From Carposina sasakii (Eukaryota; Arthropoda; Insecta; Lepidoptera; Carposinidae): a stretch of DNA of 64,000 nucleotides. The stretch covers positions 4,216,001-4,280,000 of the forward strand of contig CP053160.1 in the NCBI GenBank assembly GCA_014607495.2, read 5' to 3'. The position numbers and the translations under genes are program-made. The notes beneath the pieces are model-generated. The model had not been told where the DNA came from, made no database searches, and saw nothing but the letters and a program-made list of their open reading frames with translations. Shown in pieces: positions 9,945-24,900 of the stretch (position 1 is its first letter; every line of letters starts with the position of its first letter).

Positions 9945-12900
9945 CTGAGGACAAAATGTTATTTATGACTGGGGAAAAGGCATAAGGACAAGTGGAGTTC
10001 CTACTAAGGATTGCATCAATTCATCATGGTTTATCCAAAACCATGGTTTAGCGGCCGCCCACGACTTCGTCCGTGTGATATAGCACCCGTGCGGAGCCAG
10101 GGCGGGTTCCTAGTTATACATATAATCCTTCCTCTTAAATCACTGTATCTATTTAAATAAAATAGTTTTAAAGATCTAAGCATACATAAAGACAGACAGA
10201 CAGCGAGAAGCGACTTTATTTTACAATATATAGTGACAAAGGAAACAACAGCAAAAATAACCCAGACTGCTATAAAATTATAGTTAAACACTTATTATTA
10301 AGCTCTTTCCGAAAATTGTTTGTCATATTACCAAGACATTGATCGAACCTAGTCTCATCTCGTTTCAAAGAGGAGTCGACTACAATACGCAGCTGTGATG
10401 CCATTAATTTCAGTTAGTATACAATATCAATGATGCCTTTCTAAAGGGTTAGTCAAATGTTCGAATTTTTCTTATGGTCATTTTTCCAATGATTAGATAG
10501 CCTACACGAAAGATTAAATTGATGCTGCTTCTATCTTGAAAGTTTTGAAGAAACTCCTTCAAACACCTAGGCTATCTGACCATTTGTAAAATCGGCCCTT
10601 AGTGGTATGTTTTCCCTTGAGGGCCGTTAAACGAGATGGTATACTTATATTATCAGATTAATTATAAGGGTTTTAAATGTGTGAGTTTTATTGAAGATTG
10701 TGTGAATTACTTATGAATTATATGGGTGTGACCTAGATCGTGTTGTATCTCTTAATCTTCCATTTAAAGTCATAGACTTATCAACTTCACGATGAGTTGA
10801 GAAATCTGTACTTGAATACAGCCTGTATACATATAGACATAACCTACTAATACATATGTGGGAAGGACTCGATTTGAGAGAGTCAATAAATCTATCGAAT
10901 GACACGCTCGAGATGCTTCCTAACGATTATTGGTATCGAATTCCATCACTCGATTTATTACACATATTGTTGCGATTAAGTATATAGGCCAGTTAATCAG
11001 GAGTAGTGTAATTCCCTAGATGGGTGATATAAGCAATTATGTCCTAGTCTAAGCTAAGCCATACTCGTACGAGTACAACATGACAATCAGCGTTACCTAT
11101 ATCAATGCTTACTTTCTACAAATCCAGTGTTTCTTAACCTTAACTTAAATCTCTTTATCGCTATATTAAGGTACTTAGCATAAATTATATTTTTTGCATT
11201 ACCTAAGCTTTATTAGTACAAGCTACTAAGGTTGTCCTAACCGCACTGCCATTATTAGTAACCTAATAATGTATTAGAAGTGTCGTACTTAGGTACATAT
11301 ACTTCCTATGCTACATATAAAAATCTAGTATAAACTAGTCCAATATACAGAGATCACATGGAGGTTAATTCTATATGTCGCCAGACTTACCCACTGTTGT
11401 TTTTGCCTGGCCAAATGGGTCAATCACACCGTTAGAACAGAGTATTTATTGGTATTGGCGTTAATTGACGCTCTTGATAGCTATGAAACAGCTAATTTCG
11501 TTTCTGTTGATTTTGCCGAAGTGCTAACAAAGACAATTAAATGTAGATAGACATGTAGGTAGGTTTTTGGTTTATACGCACATAAAAAGAAATAAATGAT
11601 AGAATGATAAAATAGAGAGCAGGTACTAGGTACATGGTTTTTCACTTAACCTTTGGGTCGCTCTGATTATAATTAAAACGGATAGTTAGCGTACTTAACG
11701 GTTAGTTAGCGGAACATAGCCACGTGGTTCCCTATGAAATTCTGATAGGTCTTGTTCTCATATCACTTAGGTACCTAGCCATCTAGCTCGAATGATCTGA
11801 CTAACTTACTACTTTACTGCTGCTATAGCTTTCTACAGATACGAGTGTTATAGTTTTTTACTATAAGAACCGCCTCGCAAAATGTGATGCATATGCGGAT
11901 ATTGTCCATTCCGAAATATTTACAGACAGATAAGAGATAGCTCACACACACCATTTCCTAATGAACCAAATTACATTTAAAGCTGAATAAACTACGCCTA
12001 AACAATAAGCTCACATTCGTGATCAAGGCCATTTAGGTTTACCGATTTAATTAAGAGCCTCCTTACTGCACGCAGGAGTATTCGCTTATTATTGATGGCG
12101 AACTGAAAAGTCATTATTTTTTAAATCAAATTCGGTGCTGATTCGGGGATTTACAGCTACATCTCCCTCCGCGCAGGTCGTAAGAGTCAACTAAGGAACT
12201 TAGGGACGTTCTCTCAGCAAGCAACATGGCACTGATTATTGTAACAGATTTGCTAAACGGGGCTGTTAGGTCAATGTTATTGATTTTCACCATAATATCA
12301 GTAACAATAAAAGCCTTGATAAAAAAAGTCTACCAACTGCTAAGAAGAAATCTATACCTATTAACTTCATAAGCAACTTTATCGATAAAAGTCGCCAACA
12401 ACGGATAAAGTTCGATACAAACACTTGCTCGTACCTCTTTGTGATCAAATTGCGGACTTTGTTCTTCCAAACGAATATGAGGAAGATGAAGAAGCCGAGA
12501 ATGATGTTGGAGACGTCCACAATGATCCAGTACCAGGTGGATCCACCGACGATGAAGCTGATCAGTTCCACCGTCCAGTTCACCCCCATGACTATGAACA
12601 GCTTGAGATATAGTCCGTATCTGTGAAAAAGAAAACGGTAAGACAATCTGCATATATCTACAAACTTGCAGATCTAAATAGATGCTGATAAACATAGATC
12701 GATTTGATTCGACGTATTACGTTGTACTTACATTGTACTCGTATGGTAGGTAAATGAAAATTATACTTATTTGTTTGTCATTCTTCGGACACTCACTCAC
12801 TGATTAGAACCATAAGAAGGTTTTCATAACCAGAGGTCTAAACAGGATGATATTTTTTTTACATTGCAAAGCTTTTTTATATATGTAGGTACATATAAGT

Positions 12901-15900
12901 ATAGATAACCGCAATATAATTATTTTAGCTTTAATTGTACCTAACTAAAAAAATATTTTGACCGAATAAAAAATAATGATTCAGACACATCTTAGGCTAC
13001 CTTTCCTTATCCTTTCTAAGCTTGTCGCTGCGTGAAGACTCGGATCCCTTCAGGATGGCCGTCTCCTGCTTGATGGAGCGGATCCTGTGCGCCGTCACTG
13101 AGAAGAGGGTCACGTTGCATACTACAAGTACCAGGACTGGCGTGAAGAAGTACAGGAGCTCCCGTAACCAATCTAAAGAGAATAATAGTTGGAGCTTGAA
13201 CGTTGTGGGCGAAGTAGAGCTTATGCTTTTGCAAAGAAAAGAAGAGATATTTTTTTAACATTCGTCTTCAATTGTAATCACAAAATACGTTTACTAATAG
13301 GAACATGTAGGTACATTATTAACAAAATTTTACGTGATTTAGTCCGCCCATAAATCAGTCAATCTTCCCCTCAGTTAATGTAGATACCGATCATGACAGA
13401 GTGCAATTAAGTTTGGGTACATATTTATTCAGAGGGTTCTATTCTAGGATCATGAACCATCCATAGGGGAGACGACAAGATCCAAACATGGGAATCAGTT
13501 GGCAACAGATTATCAAAACTCTAGCTAAATCTATAGGTACATATAATAAAAATGCAACGGATCGCTGTCTGTACATGGAAGATATATAAGAAAAAATATT
13601 ATAGAATACCTTTACCAACGCAATAGTACCCAAAACAATGATTTTTGGAATTTTTGTCTGTTTGTCGGTTTGTCTGTGCGTTTGTGCACGCTAATCTCAG
13701 AAACGGCTGAACCGATGCAGTTTTCAGGAATGTATTGTGACAGGTCCCACTTCACATATAGGCAACTTTTTATTCCGGATAATTTAGATTTTTTTTCTTC
13801 TGTAGTCCACGCGGACGGAGTCGCGGGCATCCACTAGTTGTAAATAATATCCTAATTGCTATCGCCTACATTACTTAGAAGATTTTTAAAGCGATCACCG
13901 TTTTGTACTATTTTACTATCGCTTTGCTAATTAAAGTTTCGCAGAAATCAGGATGTAAGGATAAGTGTGTATTTAGGCTTTAACTTTTGATTAATATATT
14001 GCTATCGTAAAAAGTCCAGACACATCGTATTATTTCCAGTAACATCTGACTAATCTTATCTCGTTTTTAAATAAATCTATTCCATACTCGACTGTTGTTT
14101 CCTCTTACCTTCAAACCAGCATCTCCTGTCTCCAAGGCCTGGCTGGATGAGGTAGTCAGGCAAGTCAACGACCTGCATAATGATGGTGAACAGCGTCAGG
14201 GCAAGCGGCACGCCCCAAGCGTAGAGTCCGTACATTACAAAACGACGCTTTTCTCGACGCTTTGTCGACCCACCACCGCGATAACCGCTGTATTAAAATA
14301 GATTATCGTTAATGTAGCTCTCAACTAAATCAACTATTATACGTTATATTTTATAGAAGAGCAACCCTAGTATACCCTAGCTAAATACCGGGTACTCGGT
14401 TAGGTACTCGTAACATAGCTTACCTACATAGCACCTTCTTGTACCTACCCTTTTCCGTACACTACTAAACTCTAATAGTGGACTTTTTTTTATATCTTTT
14501 ACATTTAAGTTTTTCATAGCTGAAACATGCGCTACACCTAGTTAGCGCTAAGATGGGTTGTTCAGGTATGTTTCGGTCATTGTTTCACAATAAAGCCTTG
14601 ATGTTTTAATCTAACGATATACCTTGGTTCTCTATGAAAAATATTAAATCAAATTCTAACATGCAACTAAGATTCTGATGCCAGGAATATATACATTGGG
14701 AGCCTTAGGTAAATGTCACTTCAGGTAAAGCCATGCTGTAACTTATCCTAATTATAAATAAAATATTTAGAAAATAATAAAATGAGACAAGTTTTAATCA
14801 GAAATTCTTAGTTCTATCAATGCAAACTACACCTTACCATTTTAGTAGTTTAGTTGCAAGTTTTCCAGTTCTAAGAGAATGCATTAAACAGAGAAATCTC
14901 TTATATTATGTGGAAAAAGGCATCGTTTTTAAAAAAACTATCGAAGTAAATAAATTTAGTTACTACCTAGGTATGTCTAGTTAAATAGGTCAGAATAAGA
15001 TTAATTTTTTATCCAAACCCTCATATATTATGTCATCACATCACATAATAGATGCACAAATACGATGATACTACTCGTATATAGGTTAATGTCATACATT
15101 TTATGATACTTACCATACGTCATACATAACACAGTAGGGGTGTGTTATGTATATTAATACCCATAAGGATTTTATGGTCGGCTATTCTGTTCAGTGTAAA
15201 TTATACTTGTGGAGTTGTAGATCTATATCGAACATCGTTAAACATCCTAAAACTATAGTGTTTACTAATAAGAACGACAATTTTACATTAATTATCACGG
15301 TGCAAGTGCAACAACATATTTATCTACCGACAACAGCCAATAGGGAGCGTTTAAAACTTGCATTAAAACTTATGACATAGTTAGATTACACCTCCTTTGT
15401 ATGTTAGTCCTTTTTTGTCGTAATTGTTAATATTCTACGTTGGTTCGTTAGTAGGTACCGTTACATACACGTGCCTAATATTATGAGAATATAAAAAACT
15501 AACTCACTTCTAAAAAAAATAAAATGTACTTAGATATTAAAATCATTATAAAAAAACATGAAAACACTTTATGAATAGACGATATAGAAGTGAGCGAGTT
15601 TAAATAGAATTCAATCGGTAAATAATCGGTGAAAAGCAACGATATTTTTCGATTATTCTACAACTTTCAAATTAATTTTGGTACATTACAGAATGCGTGA
15701 CCGCACTTTAGCGAGCTTCGTTAGACAATTTGTTAGATACAATATTTCGATTTAAATTAATAAGTTGTAGCAATACAGACATAATAATGTTAACATCGAT
15801 GGCAAGCTAGACCACCTGCGGCGCTGGCGATCGGGAACGATTTGTGGCAATCTGTAATGTATTGTGCATTATCTGACGCATCATCATCCCTTCACTATCA

Positions 15901-18900
15901 CTACATATTATGTAACAAAGTCGCTTCTCTGTCCCTATGTATGCTTAGATCTTAAAAACTACGCAACGGGTTTTGATGCGCTTTATTTAATGGACGCCTC
16001 GGCTTCGCACGCGGACCAAGTCGTGGGCGGCCGCTAGTACATTATGTACATATGGCTGTGTTCCCAATAATGAGGTAACTATAACTGATAGGATCGCGAA
16101 CATAGCCACGTTTTAAATAGCCGGGCTACATGTATAATGATCAGCGACAGGTTCCTAGCTCAACGCCTGAGAGAAACCCTTTGAGATCCCTAGTCGAGAT
16201 GTACGAAAGGAGATGCAGCTGATGTAAGTATACAAGACTCGATTGTTACTCGATCTTTGACCTCAAGCAACTCACGGATCAAGATACGAGCAGAGGGGCA
16301 AGCACGAACCTCTCGATAGCCCGTAACGCTATCGTCAAACTCAAATCACATAGATTTGATAGTTTGACGATAGCGCGTTACAGCGCGTAAAAAGCCCACC
16401 AGCCCCTTTTCACCATCGGGATACTAGACGCAGACTAGCGTATCACCCTTATGTTGTTGATATCCCACCCATCCGCACCAAACGTTATGCTAACTCGTTT
16501 GTAATGCGAACGGCTAAGGAGTGGAATGCACTTCCTGCTGATGTATTTCCCGAGTACTACAACATTGGTCTCTTCAAAGCTAGAGTGAATAGGCACTTTC
16601 TAGGCAAACATGTACCACCCTAGGCCGCATCTTGCTTAACATCAGGCACGATGGCGGTCAAACGTTTGCCTAGCTAATTGTAAAAAAAAGGTTCGTGCTT
16701 ACCCCACAGATTATTTTATTCCAATTTTTTTTTAATTAAAAACACAGGTCATCATGTAAAATTGAACATTGCAATGACATTGTAAATTTAAATCATAGCG
16801 TAACTCAAACAAAAAAACACAAACCCAAAAGCGTGTCTGTTGTTAGCCTAAAAACGAGTAGATATAATAAATCATTTGGATAAGCTACGCAATATTTTTA
16901 TGTGAAATATTTTTCACTGGACAACTTGGACTAGAAATATACATTTATCTTTGAAACTTTTATACTTGACCACTTTTTATGCATGACCATTTTCGGGCCT
17001 ACCGACTAACTCCATATTTAAAATGCCTGTTTAATAATTTAAATTATAGATACCTAGTTTTGGAAAATTTACAAGATTTTATTTGAGGCATAAGAAGCAA
17101 CGATAGGTAATTAAACTAATATATACAGTTCTTGATGTTGTTAGTGAGATTGTAAAAGAAAACTTCCAGAGTTGTATCAGAAATTTATTTACAGGTCAGT
17201 AAGCAAAACAGTAGTGAAGGCGCAAAGCGTAGCGCTTGCTACGAATGCTACGCGCGTTACTACCTTACTACGAACCATTTGTGCTACGGAGCTACGTAGT
17301 AGCTTTACCATTGAAATTTTCATCATTATTCCAATTGAAAATTCTACTTGAATTGATATATTGCATCACGGACTGATTCAACCCTGGAAGTTTTACGCTA
17401 TCCCTTTATATTTACAGTATTCAGTCATATATTTAATTTAAAGAATAAAAACAAATGTTACCTGAACGTCCTCCAAATGTCAAAGCACATCACATTGAGC
17501 CAAAAGAAACTGCTCTGGAATGCGTAGTATATGATAAATGCTGGAAATAAGAATAATTAGTTTATTGAATTGTATTAGGCGTTACTATTCATTCGGGGCG
17601 GTTCAAATCTGTGATTCGGACCTCTGTGCGAAACGACCCATTTAAGTAAATAAAGCACTTGGACGATTCGAATAGCTTATTACTTTTTTTTTAAAATTAG
17701 GCTTTGCTTAATTATCATAGTATGTATGTTCTTAATATTAAACAAAATATGAAAAATTTGCATAACGTATTTTTCAGAATTACAACCCTGCCCAAGTGTA
17801 AATGATACAATTATCTAAAAAACAATGTAGTAACTAACATTAAGAGCTAAATGCATTTCTTAATCATAATATAAGCTAGTCTGATTACCTACTTCATGTA
17901 TTATTCCGTGACACAGCACAAATTCCTCGGTGTTTACCTACATTTGTTTGTTGGTATTTGGGGATAAATTAGACGTTGTCGACTAACAACATCTAATTAG
18001 GAAATGTACAATTTGGTATGTCTGTACGTATTTGTCGCGTGCAGGTAGGTAGGTTATTATTGAGGTCCTACCTCACCTATTGTTGAGGTCTTCACTCAAT
18101 GTCACAACCCAATTTAGAAGTGAGAGACGTAACTATCGCGTCAACTGTAGTTTACCTATCAAACTGTCAAATTAGGTGCTCTGAATCCTTAGAGCAACGC
18201 GGCTTACTATTCGTTCTGAATCTGATAGACGTGTGTTTAGAATGATTTAAATAGTCAGAAAAAAAGGTTTATTTTTATTAAAGCTATCGTGTCTATTGAC
18301 AAAAACTGCATCGTGTGCCCAATACAATTATAAACTTAACGTAAACTATGATAATACCAGCAGAAATTATTAAGTACAGTTTATCAATTATTTACCATCT
18401 GTCCCCGTTATGGTAAAAGTTACTGTGGGATCACCGTTATGATATTGTAGTTCTGATTTTGCGACCCATTTCGAGAACCCAGATGTACGGATGTATCCTG
18501 CTAAACTAATATAAAAAAACAGAAAACCGTCCACACCTGCGTAAACAAAGTTAGTACACACACGTTTGTCTCAGCCGGGAGTCGAAGCTACTCACGTTAT
18601 TAATCTAGCAGTCATAATAGCCTGTCATCTCATCAGTAGTTACTATCATAAAGCAGTAATATTGGGGACATGTGATGTGATAATAAATATAGGTAGATCC
18701 TGACAGTTTTAAGTATTATCAGACCGATACGCCCTCTGCAAGCAGGAGTGTAATCGCGCTAAATGACAATGTATACATTTCAACGGAACGTTTTTGGTTT
18801 AGTTTTAATTTATCTTTGGTTTGGCTGTGTCCATTTTTCAAACAAATGACAAAAATTACATTTGTATTAAAAATGTAAAATGAATAGTACATAACATTTT

Positions 18901-21900
18901 TGGTTTACTTTTTTGGGTTACTTTCTCCAGTAGTATTATTGATGGCGTGACATTAACACAACTTTATTTTCTATCAGCTAATACTCGAAACTTCGATCAT
19001 GTGATTCGTGTATCCTTTTGTTTTATTCTGGTGTAAAGCTATAAATAGTAAAAGTATTGCGTAAAAAAGTTACAAATACTGCGTCATACAAGACAAAACT
19101 TTCTATATAAAGGTATATTAGTAGGGAGAAAAAATATTGTTAGCACATCTCCTCTTCGTATTTGCGCCACGGTCAAGACAATATTTTTACTGGTAAGTAC
19201 GTACATAATTTATTAATACTTATGTGTGCCGACGAAGGGCATTAAGTAGTTTGAGATGTTAACTGCGTTCCTCTCTACTAAAGTATGTCGTTACCATAAA
19301 AACTTCCAAACGTCCAAACTGTGTCAGGAATGTACAAACTGTTTAATACTCGTTCACTAGAATTTAGAAATAGTTTTGTTGTGTTTATTTGAATGGGTTA
19401 ACGTAGTTACATTAACCATTTGCAATGTACTCACGCCAACGCGCTATACTGATTCATTTTGATGAATTATCATAAGTTTACTTAGTAGAGTAGCGTGAGT
19501 GTAGTTAGAAATTAGGTACGTATTTTGTGCTTGCGTGGATAAGCACTAGTTTTCAACTTATTTCAGTATTCTTCCTTTGACGGCCGATTGGTGTAGTAGG
19601 TAGTGGCCCTGCCTGCAGCGCCATAGGTCCTGGGTTCGAATCCCGGTAGGTGCAAACATTGATATGATGAATATTGATGTTTGTTTCCGAGTCATGGATG
19701 TTTCTATACTTATATGTATTTATATACCGTTGCTTAGTACCCACGACACAAGACCTTAGGGATCTTAGTGTGGGACTAAGTTAATGTGTTGTGAAGTGTG
19801 TGAATAGGTAGGTATTTATAGGTATTCCTGAAGAATGGTCCAGCGGTTAATAAAACGTCATATGGATATTTTAATTAAATTTTTATACTTATTTTATAAG
19901 CAAGAAACTTGTCACGGATCACTTAAGTACCTACACATCTGTCCCCGATGTTGAACGTGGCTGTGAGATTATCTTTATGATCATGCAGTTCTTTCTATTT
20001 GGTGAACACAGTCGTGTGATGTATTTTTTTATTTTTAAGAAAAAATTGTTTAGTGCATTTAATTAGGCCATAGATATAATAGTTTAAGAGGAGGCAGACC
20101 TTATTTAGCATCTTTTTGATGAAATATGCTGAAACGGGTGCATGTTTGTTTAATGTGAGACTATTACACTATATTCTTAGTACCCTTAACTATGTCATGT
20201 AAAGCCAAAAACATGATTTAATGATTTTCGCTCGATAGTTTTGTTTTTTGAAATCGACATGTTTTTTAGTCATTTTTAATTTTATTTCGGCTATTACACG
20301 AGGTAGGCGTTTAAAATAAATTCGGATATCAAGATAATAATGATAGTAAACTTTTGTAAAGCCAAAATTAAAAAACAATCATAATTGAACACACAATTAA
20401 TAAAAATCTTTTTGAGACTTACGCCCTTTACTTCTGAGCTCAATCAGTTGTTTAGCGTGCAAGCGATATTCTACTCTAATGCTTACTGAAAAGCGTTAAA
20501 TAGTAACTTCGTGCCCGCTGACGCTCAGTACCGCGCTGTGCGCCGACGACGTAGGGTCTATGTCGCTTTTGCCCACGGCAGTGGCATTTTTTATTATCTC
20601 GTGGTGTAGGTATTACTCGATTGAGTTCGGACTAATGGGAAATAAAACTAAAAAATATGTTTCCAAAAGGAAGATGGCTCAACGTTGGGGAATTTTCTAA
20701 AAAGGGGAGAGAATCAAAGGTGTAAGTAGCTATAATCATAATTAGTAAGTATGTAAAGTTTAGTGCTGAGAATGCATTTTATAATGGACAGCAGAAAAAA
20801 CAAAATGTCGAAATTACGGGATAAAATATTTACCCGGGATAAAAAGTATAATGTGTTATTCTGATACGTACCTAAGCTAATATATAAGGTCTTTCCGAAA
20901 TTAGTGATTTGCCTTTGACACGAAACTAGGAAAGTAAAAAGAAACAACTTTCACTATGGGGCCAACTCCGATATAGTGAAAAAAATCAGCTGTTCCATAC
21001 ATTTCAGGATTTTGCGTGATGAAGTAACAAACATACACACTCACACACATACAAACTTTCACCTTTATAAATTGGTAGAATTCCTTTGAACGATGGCGCT
21101 AGTTGCTTTGTTTATCTATGTAAAAGTCTACAAAAGAAATTAGTTCCGAAATCACACACACAGCATGAGAAGTATTCTATAAGCGCACTGCTTTACACAT
21201 GAAGCACATACACAAATTTTATATACATTTACGAGTATATGTAGGTACAATATCTTTCACTCACCTAAGGAACTTACTTACTACTACAGGTGAGGCATAA
21301 ATATTGGAATAGGTATGTGGATTAGGTATTTTTCAATACTAGTCGGTACCTAATACAACGTAATTAGGTCATCATCATCTTCCTGCCCTGTTCCCATTTA
21401 TTTGGGGTCGGCACAATATGTACTTTTCTTCCATTCATCCCTATTATCCGTCATCTCATGGCTCACTCCCAGTACACGCATATCCTCCCTCACACAGTCC
21501 ATCCAACATTTCGTTGGTCTACCTCTTCTTTATATCCATCCACACTCATGCACAAAGCTCTCTGTAAAATATGCCTTTCATCCCGTCGCTTTACATCATA
21601 GACTCATAATATAGCTTTACATGCCCGTATCAAGACAGACGGTTACTTCGTAACTTGTCTGTGATCGGCGCAACTTTCAAACTTCCTCTTATATACACAT
21701 TTCTTATTTTATCCATTCTTGTAACTCACACATCCATCTCAACATTCTCATCTTGCTTACATGGAATTGATTTTTATCCTTCTTTATGGCCCAGCATTCA
21801 GATACAAGACGACATTAGGTATTAGGTATCGCATAAAATATCATCTTATTATGAGAAATCAACCGTAAGGCATAGACTATAAGTTTCAATTTTATTATTT

Positions 21901-24900
21901 AGCAAAAATACTACAATATCATTAGAATATGAAGATAATTTTCACCGTCTCTATCAAGTTTATAATAGCCCAGCGGTTACATCGGCGGAGTCGAAAATCA
22001 GATATTCCTGGTTCGTATCCGGGTACAGACAAGACTTTTTTTTCCTTTTTTTTTTACAAAATTAAAATCCTTTATTTAAACAAAATATGTGACACAAACT
22101 AAAAACAATTTAACTAAATATTAAAAATTTAACCTAATATAAAAAATGCATTTCGCTATTATCACGATATTTTCTATTTCCACAACTATTCTTTCTACGT
22201 AGGTATTTATTAGATAATGGATCATTCACCGAAAACCGATACTAAATATTCACCGAATAAAGATTCTACGTATTTATCTAATACGTAATGGATCACAGTA
22301 ATGGAACGGCCATATTGCATAAATATTAGTATGTACTCGTATTAGGTCGAACAGGTACGATTTTTACCTAATCCGACCCATCTTTACTTACTACGTAGAA
22401 TCTTCGGCAGCAGTTCCTTATCTACAATATTTTGTTTATAGAATTCAAACAAATTGTGCCGAGCAAAAAGTCCTGGAGTCGCCCGTCAAAGTTTATACCG
22501 AACTAATACCACCTGTAATGTTTGAAGAAAAGTGAGTGAGAACCTACCTACCTGCTATAATTTTGTTGTTTTTGCTCACTTGTTTTCACTTTTGGCTACT
22601 AAAACTTTTTTGATATTTTTAAACTCATTTCATATTTTAGCTCTCCGATTGACAGTTTGATGGTAACAGATGAGGTGGAGCATAGAACAGAAGGTATTTT
22701 ACTGTATAAGGTAAATAGTACATATATATTTCTTGGGGAGTGTAGAGGATTAGTAAGAAAAATCATTTAATTTAATTGTATAGTATTTAAACGCACATCA
22801 AATAAAATGATTTTTTTAAGTCACAAATAATTGGAATTCGTATCAAAATTACTGACTGCACAGCAAAATCCTCAAATGAGAATATTGCTAATCAATCTGC
22901 AATTTATATTTGTGGCATACGCATACCGCTATTTATCTTTAAATAAAGTTTTTTTTATTTATGCACAGTTAATATTGCGAATGCACATTATACATACCTG
23001 TTAACCCTTTATTTTAAAAAAAACACCTACTATTTATATTTAACATACAGCAATTTACCTAAATGAAACGGCATTTTTTTTACATAATCATCTTAATATT
23101 AAAATTTGTTAAGTTACTACTTGTAACATTTTAACATATTGACTCACCTAAAAGCCTTTTTAAAAGCGATCTACATGAGTAAATTGGTCCCATTTCACAT
23201 ATGTATCGGATACTATTTTTTGTGATATATAAAATAAATCTTTGATATCTACCATTAATTCGTTTTATTCAAAACTTCCTAATACTTGTTGCATTGGATG
23301 AATTTCATACATAAATATAACTATGATGCAGGTAATGTGTTCTATTGTATGAATTATTTTTTAACATACCTATATTACTTATTAATATATTAATTAATTT
23401 AATTTAATTGTATTTTGCAAACAAAAATAAAATAAACATAACATTGAAATCAATTATAATAACGACTCTATGGGTTTTTATGTTCTCTGCGTTTGACCTA
23501 GCGTTGACCCGCCTGCTCGAAAGCGCGCGAATTTCGAATTTTAACACTACGCAGATCTTAACGCGTATCCTTGCATTGCGGGTGGCGGGGTATGTGGGCG
23601 GAGCAACCGTGGGACTTTTATTTGACTGCTGGCTCTTAAAAGCCGCGTGGTGCCGGCAGACTAGAGTTTGTACCACCCCTGCCTGCCCGTGGGTATCGTA
23701 CGAGGCGATTAAGGGTTTCCGGAAGGTGGGCAGCAGCGCCTCCCGTACTGACAACATAGTCCGAAAATCACACTGCGGTCACCAACCCGCCTGCCCAGCG
23801 TGGTGACTATGGGCAAAACCCCCCTGTGGCAGTAGCCTTGTGGCGTGCCCTGGTGGAGGCCAACGTCCAGCAGTGGACTGCAATAGGCTAAAGAAGAATA
23901 GTTTAAAAACAAAATTTTAACTAATAGATGATTTTGAAGAACGTTGCCTTTATAAAAGTTTCAATAACTGATTAACCCTAATGGAGAGTCATAAGTGATC
24001 AAAAAAAAATGTATCACACAAAACCAATAAGCTTGGGATGGAACAATATAATTGGGATGGAAAACAAAGATTACTTTTTATCTTTTTCTTTATTGTACAC
24101 AGAAAATTTATAGCAGGTAAGTATATAACATAGATAATGTACAAAGGCGAGCTTATCTCTTAAACCATTTGGGATAGAGATAAAATATATCTATATATAG
24201 GCGGATTGTATGTATACACAATAATAAAATAAACATACATACCAAAAAATTCTATTGAGGGATCGCCCGCCACCGGGCCCTATACCCTCCGCTGACCCTC
24301 GGATCTGCCTACTCATGATCACGAACACAAGACACTACAGTCGCAACGAGAAGCCAGATCCAAGCACCTAGCATGCAACCATAAATACATAGCTGCTAAT
24401 CCGAAAACCAATTAAAATTTTAATCGACATATGTTTCGCCAACACCCGTGGCATCATCAGGATTAGTTTTCCATGTTAGTTCTATCTACCAAACCAACTA
24501 ACTAACAACTAAAACCAATGTACATTGGTTGCTTGCTTGCTTGGATCTGGCTTCTCGTTGCGACTGTAGTGTCTTGTGTTCGTGATCATGAGTAGGCAGA
24601 TCCGAGGGTCAGCGGAGGGTATAGGGCCAGGTGGCGGGCGATCCCTCAATAGAGATTTGAACTTCCGAATAGTGACGCCTGATACAATTCAATATACCAA
24701 AAATTTACAATAACAATAAATACTACTCATACATAATTGAGTTAAAACTGCGTGTCCTGTCAGTAATAGGTATCACTGTCGTAGGTATTCAACACAATGG
24801 CACTCGTTCAGCATTTCAGTATTTGCCGGGCTGTCACCCACGCTCTGTATATTATTACAGATACTTAGTTATTAATATCTTTGGTTCCAGCTAATTTCGT

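Larger units (their letters stand above)
13173..17461 (-). other. GPCR introns 4 and 5 (exon 5 lies between them)
   Basis: The introns contain the inverted copy of the 9545-9780 repeat (13610-13840), repeat pieces at 15995-16220, and a LINE tail (16295-16720). A GCTACG-rich palindromic repeat sits at 17220-17310. The remainder is AT-rich with nothing recognisable. Confidence 0.55.
23945..24846 (-). mobile_element. Interrupted copy of the CAGGGT..GTGACAGCC MITE
   Basis: Segments at 23955-24050 and the end at 24812-24846 (CAGTATTTGCCGGGCTGTCA) are the reverse complement of parts of 31157-31614. A LINE tail and the Penelope-like copy B have landed between them. Confidence 0.5.

Noticed and set aside
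12330..12695. Overlapping alternative frame of 121 codons on the minus strand
   Set aside because: It is out of frame with the TM6-TM7 exon, crosses its acceptor, and shows no family match.
23404..23912. Overlapping ORFs on both strands
   Set aside because: They coincide with a GC-rich interspersed repeat whose tail recurs elsewhere. The translation resembles no family.
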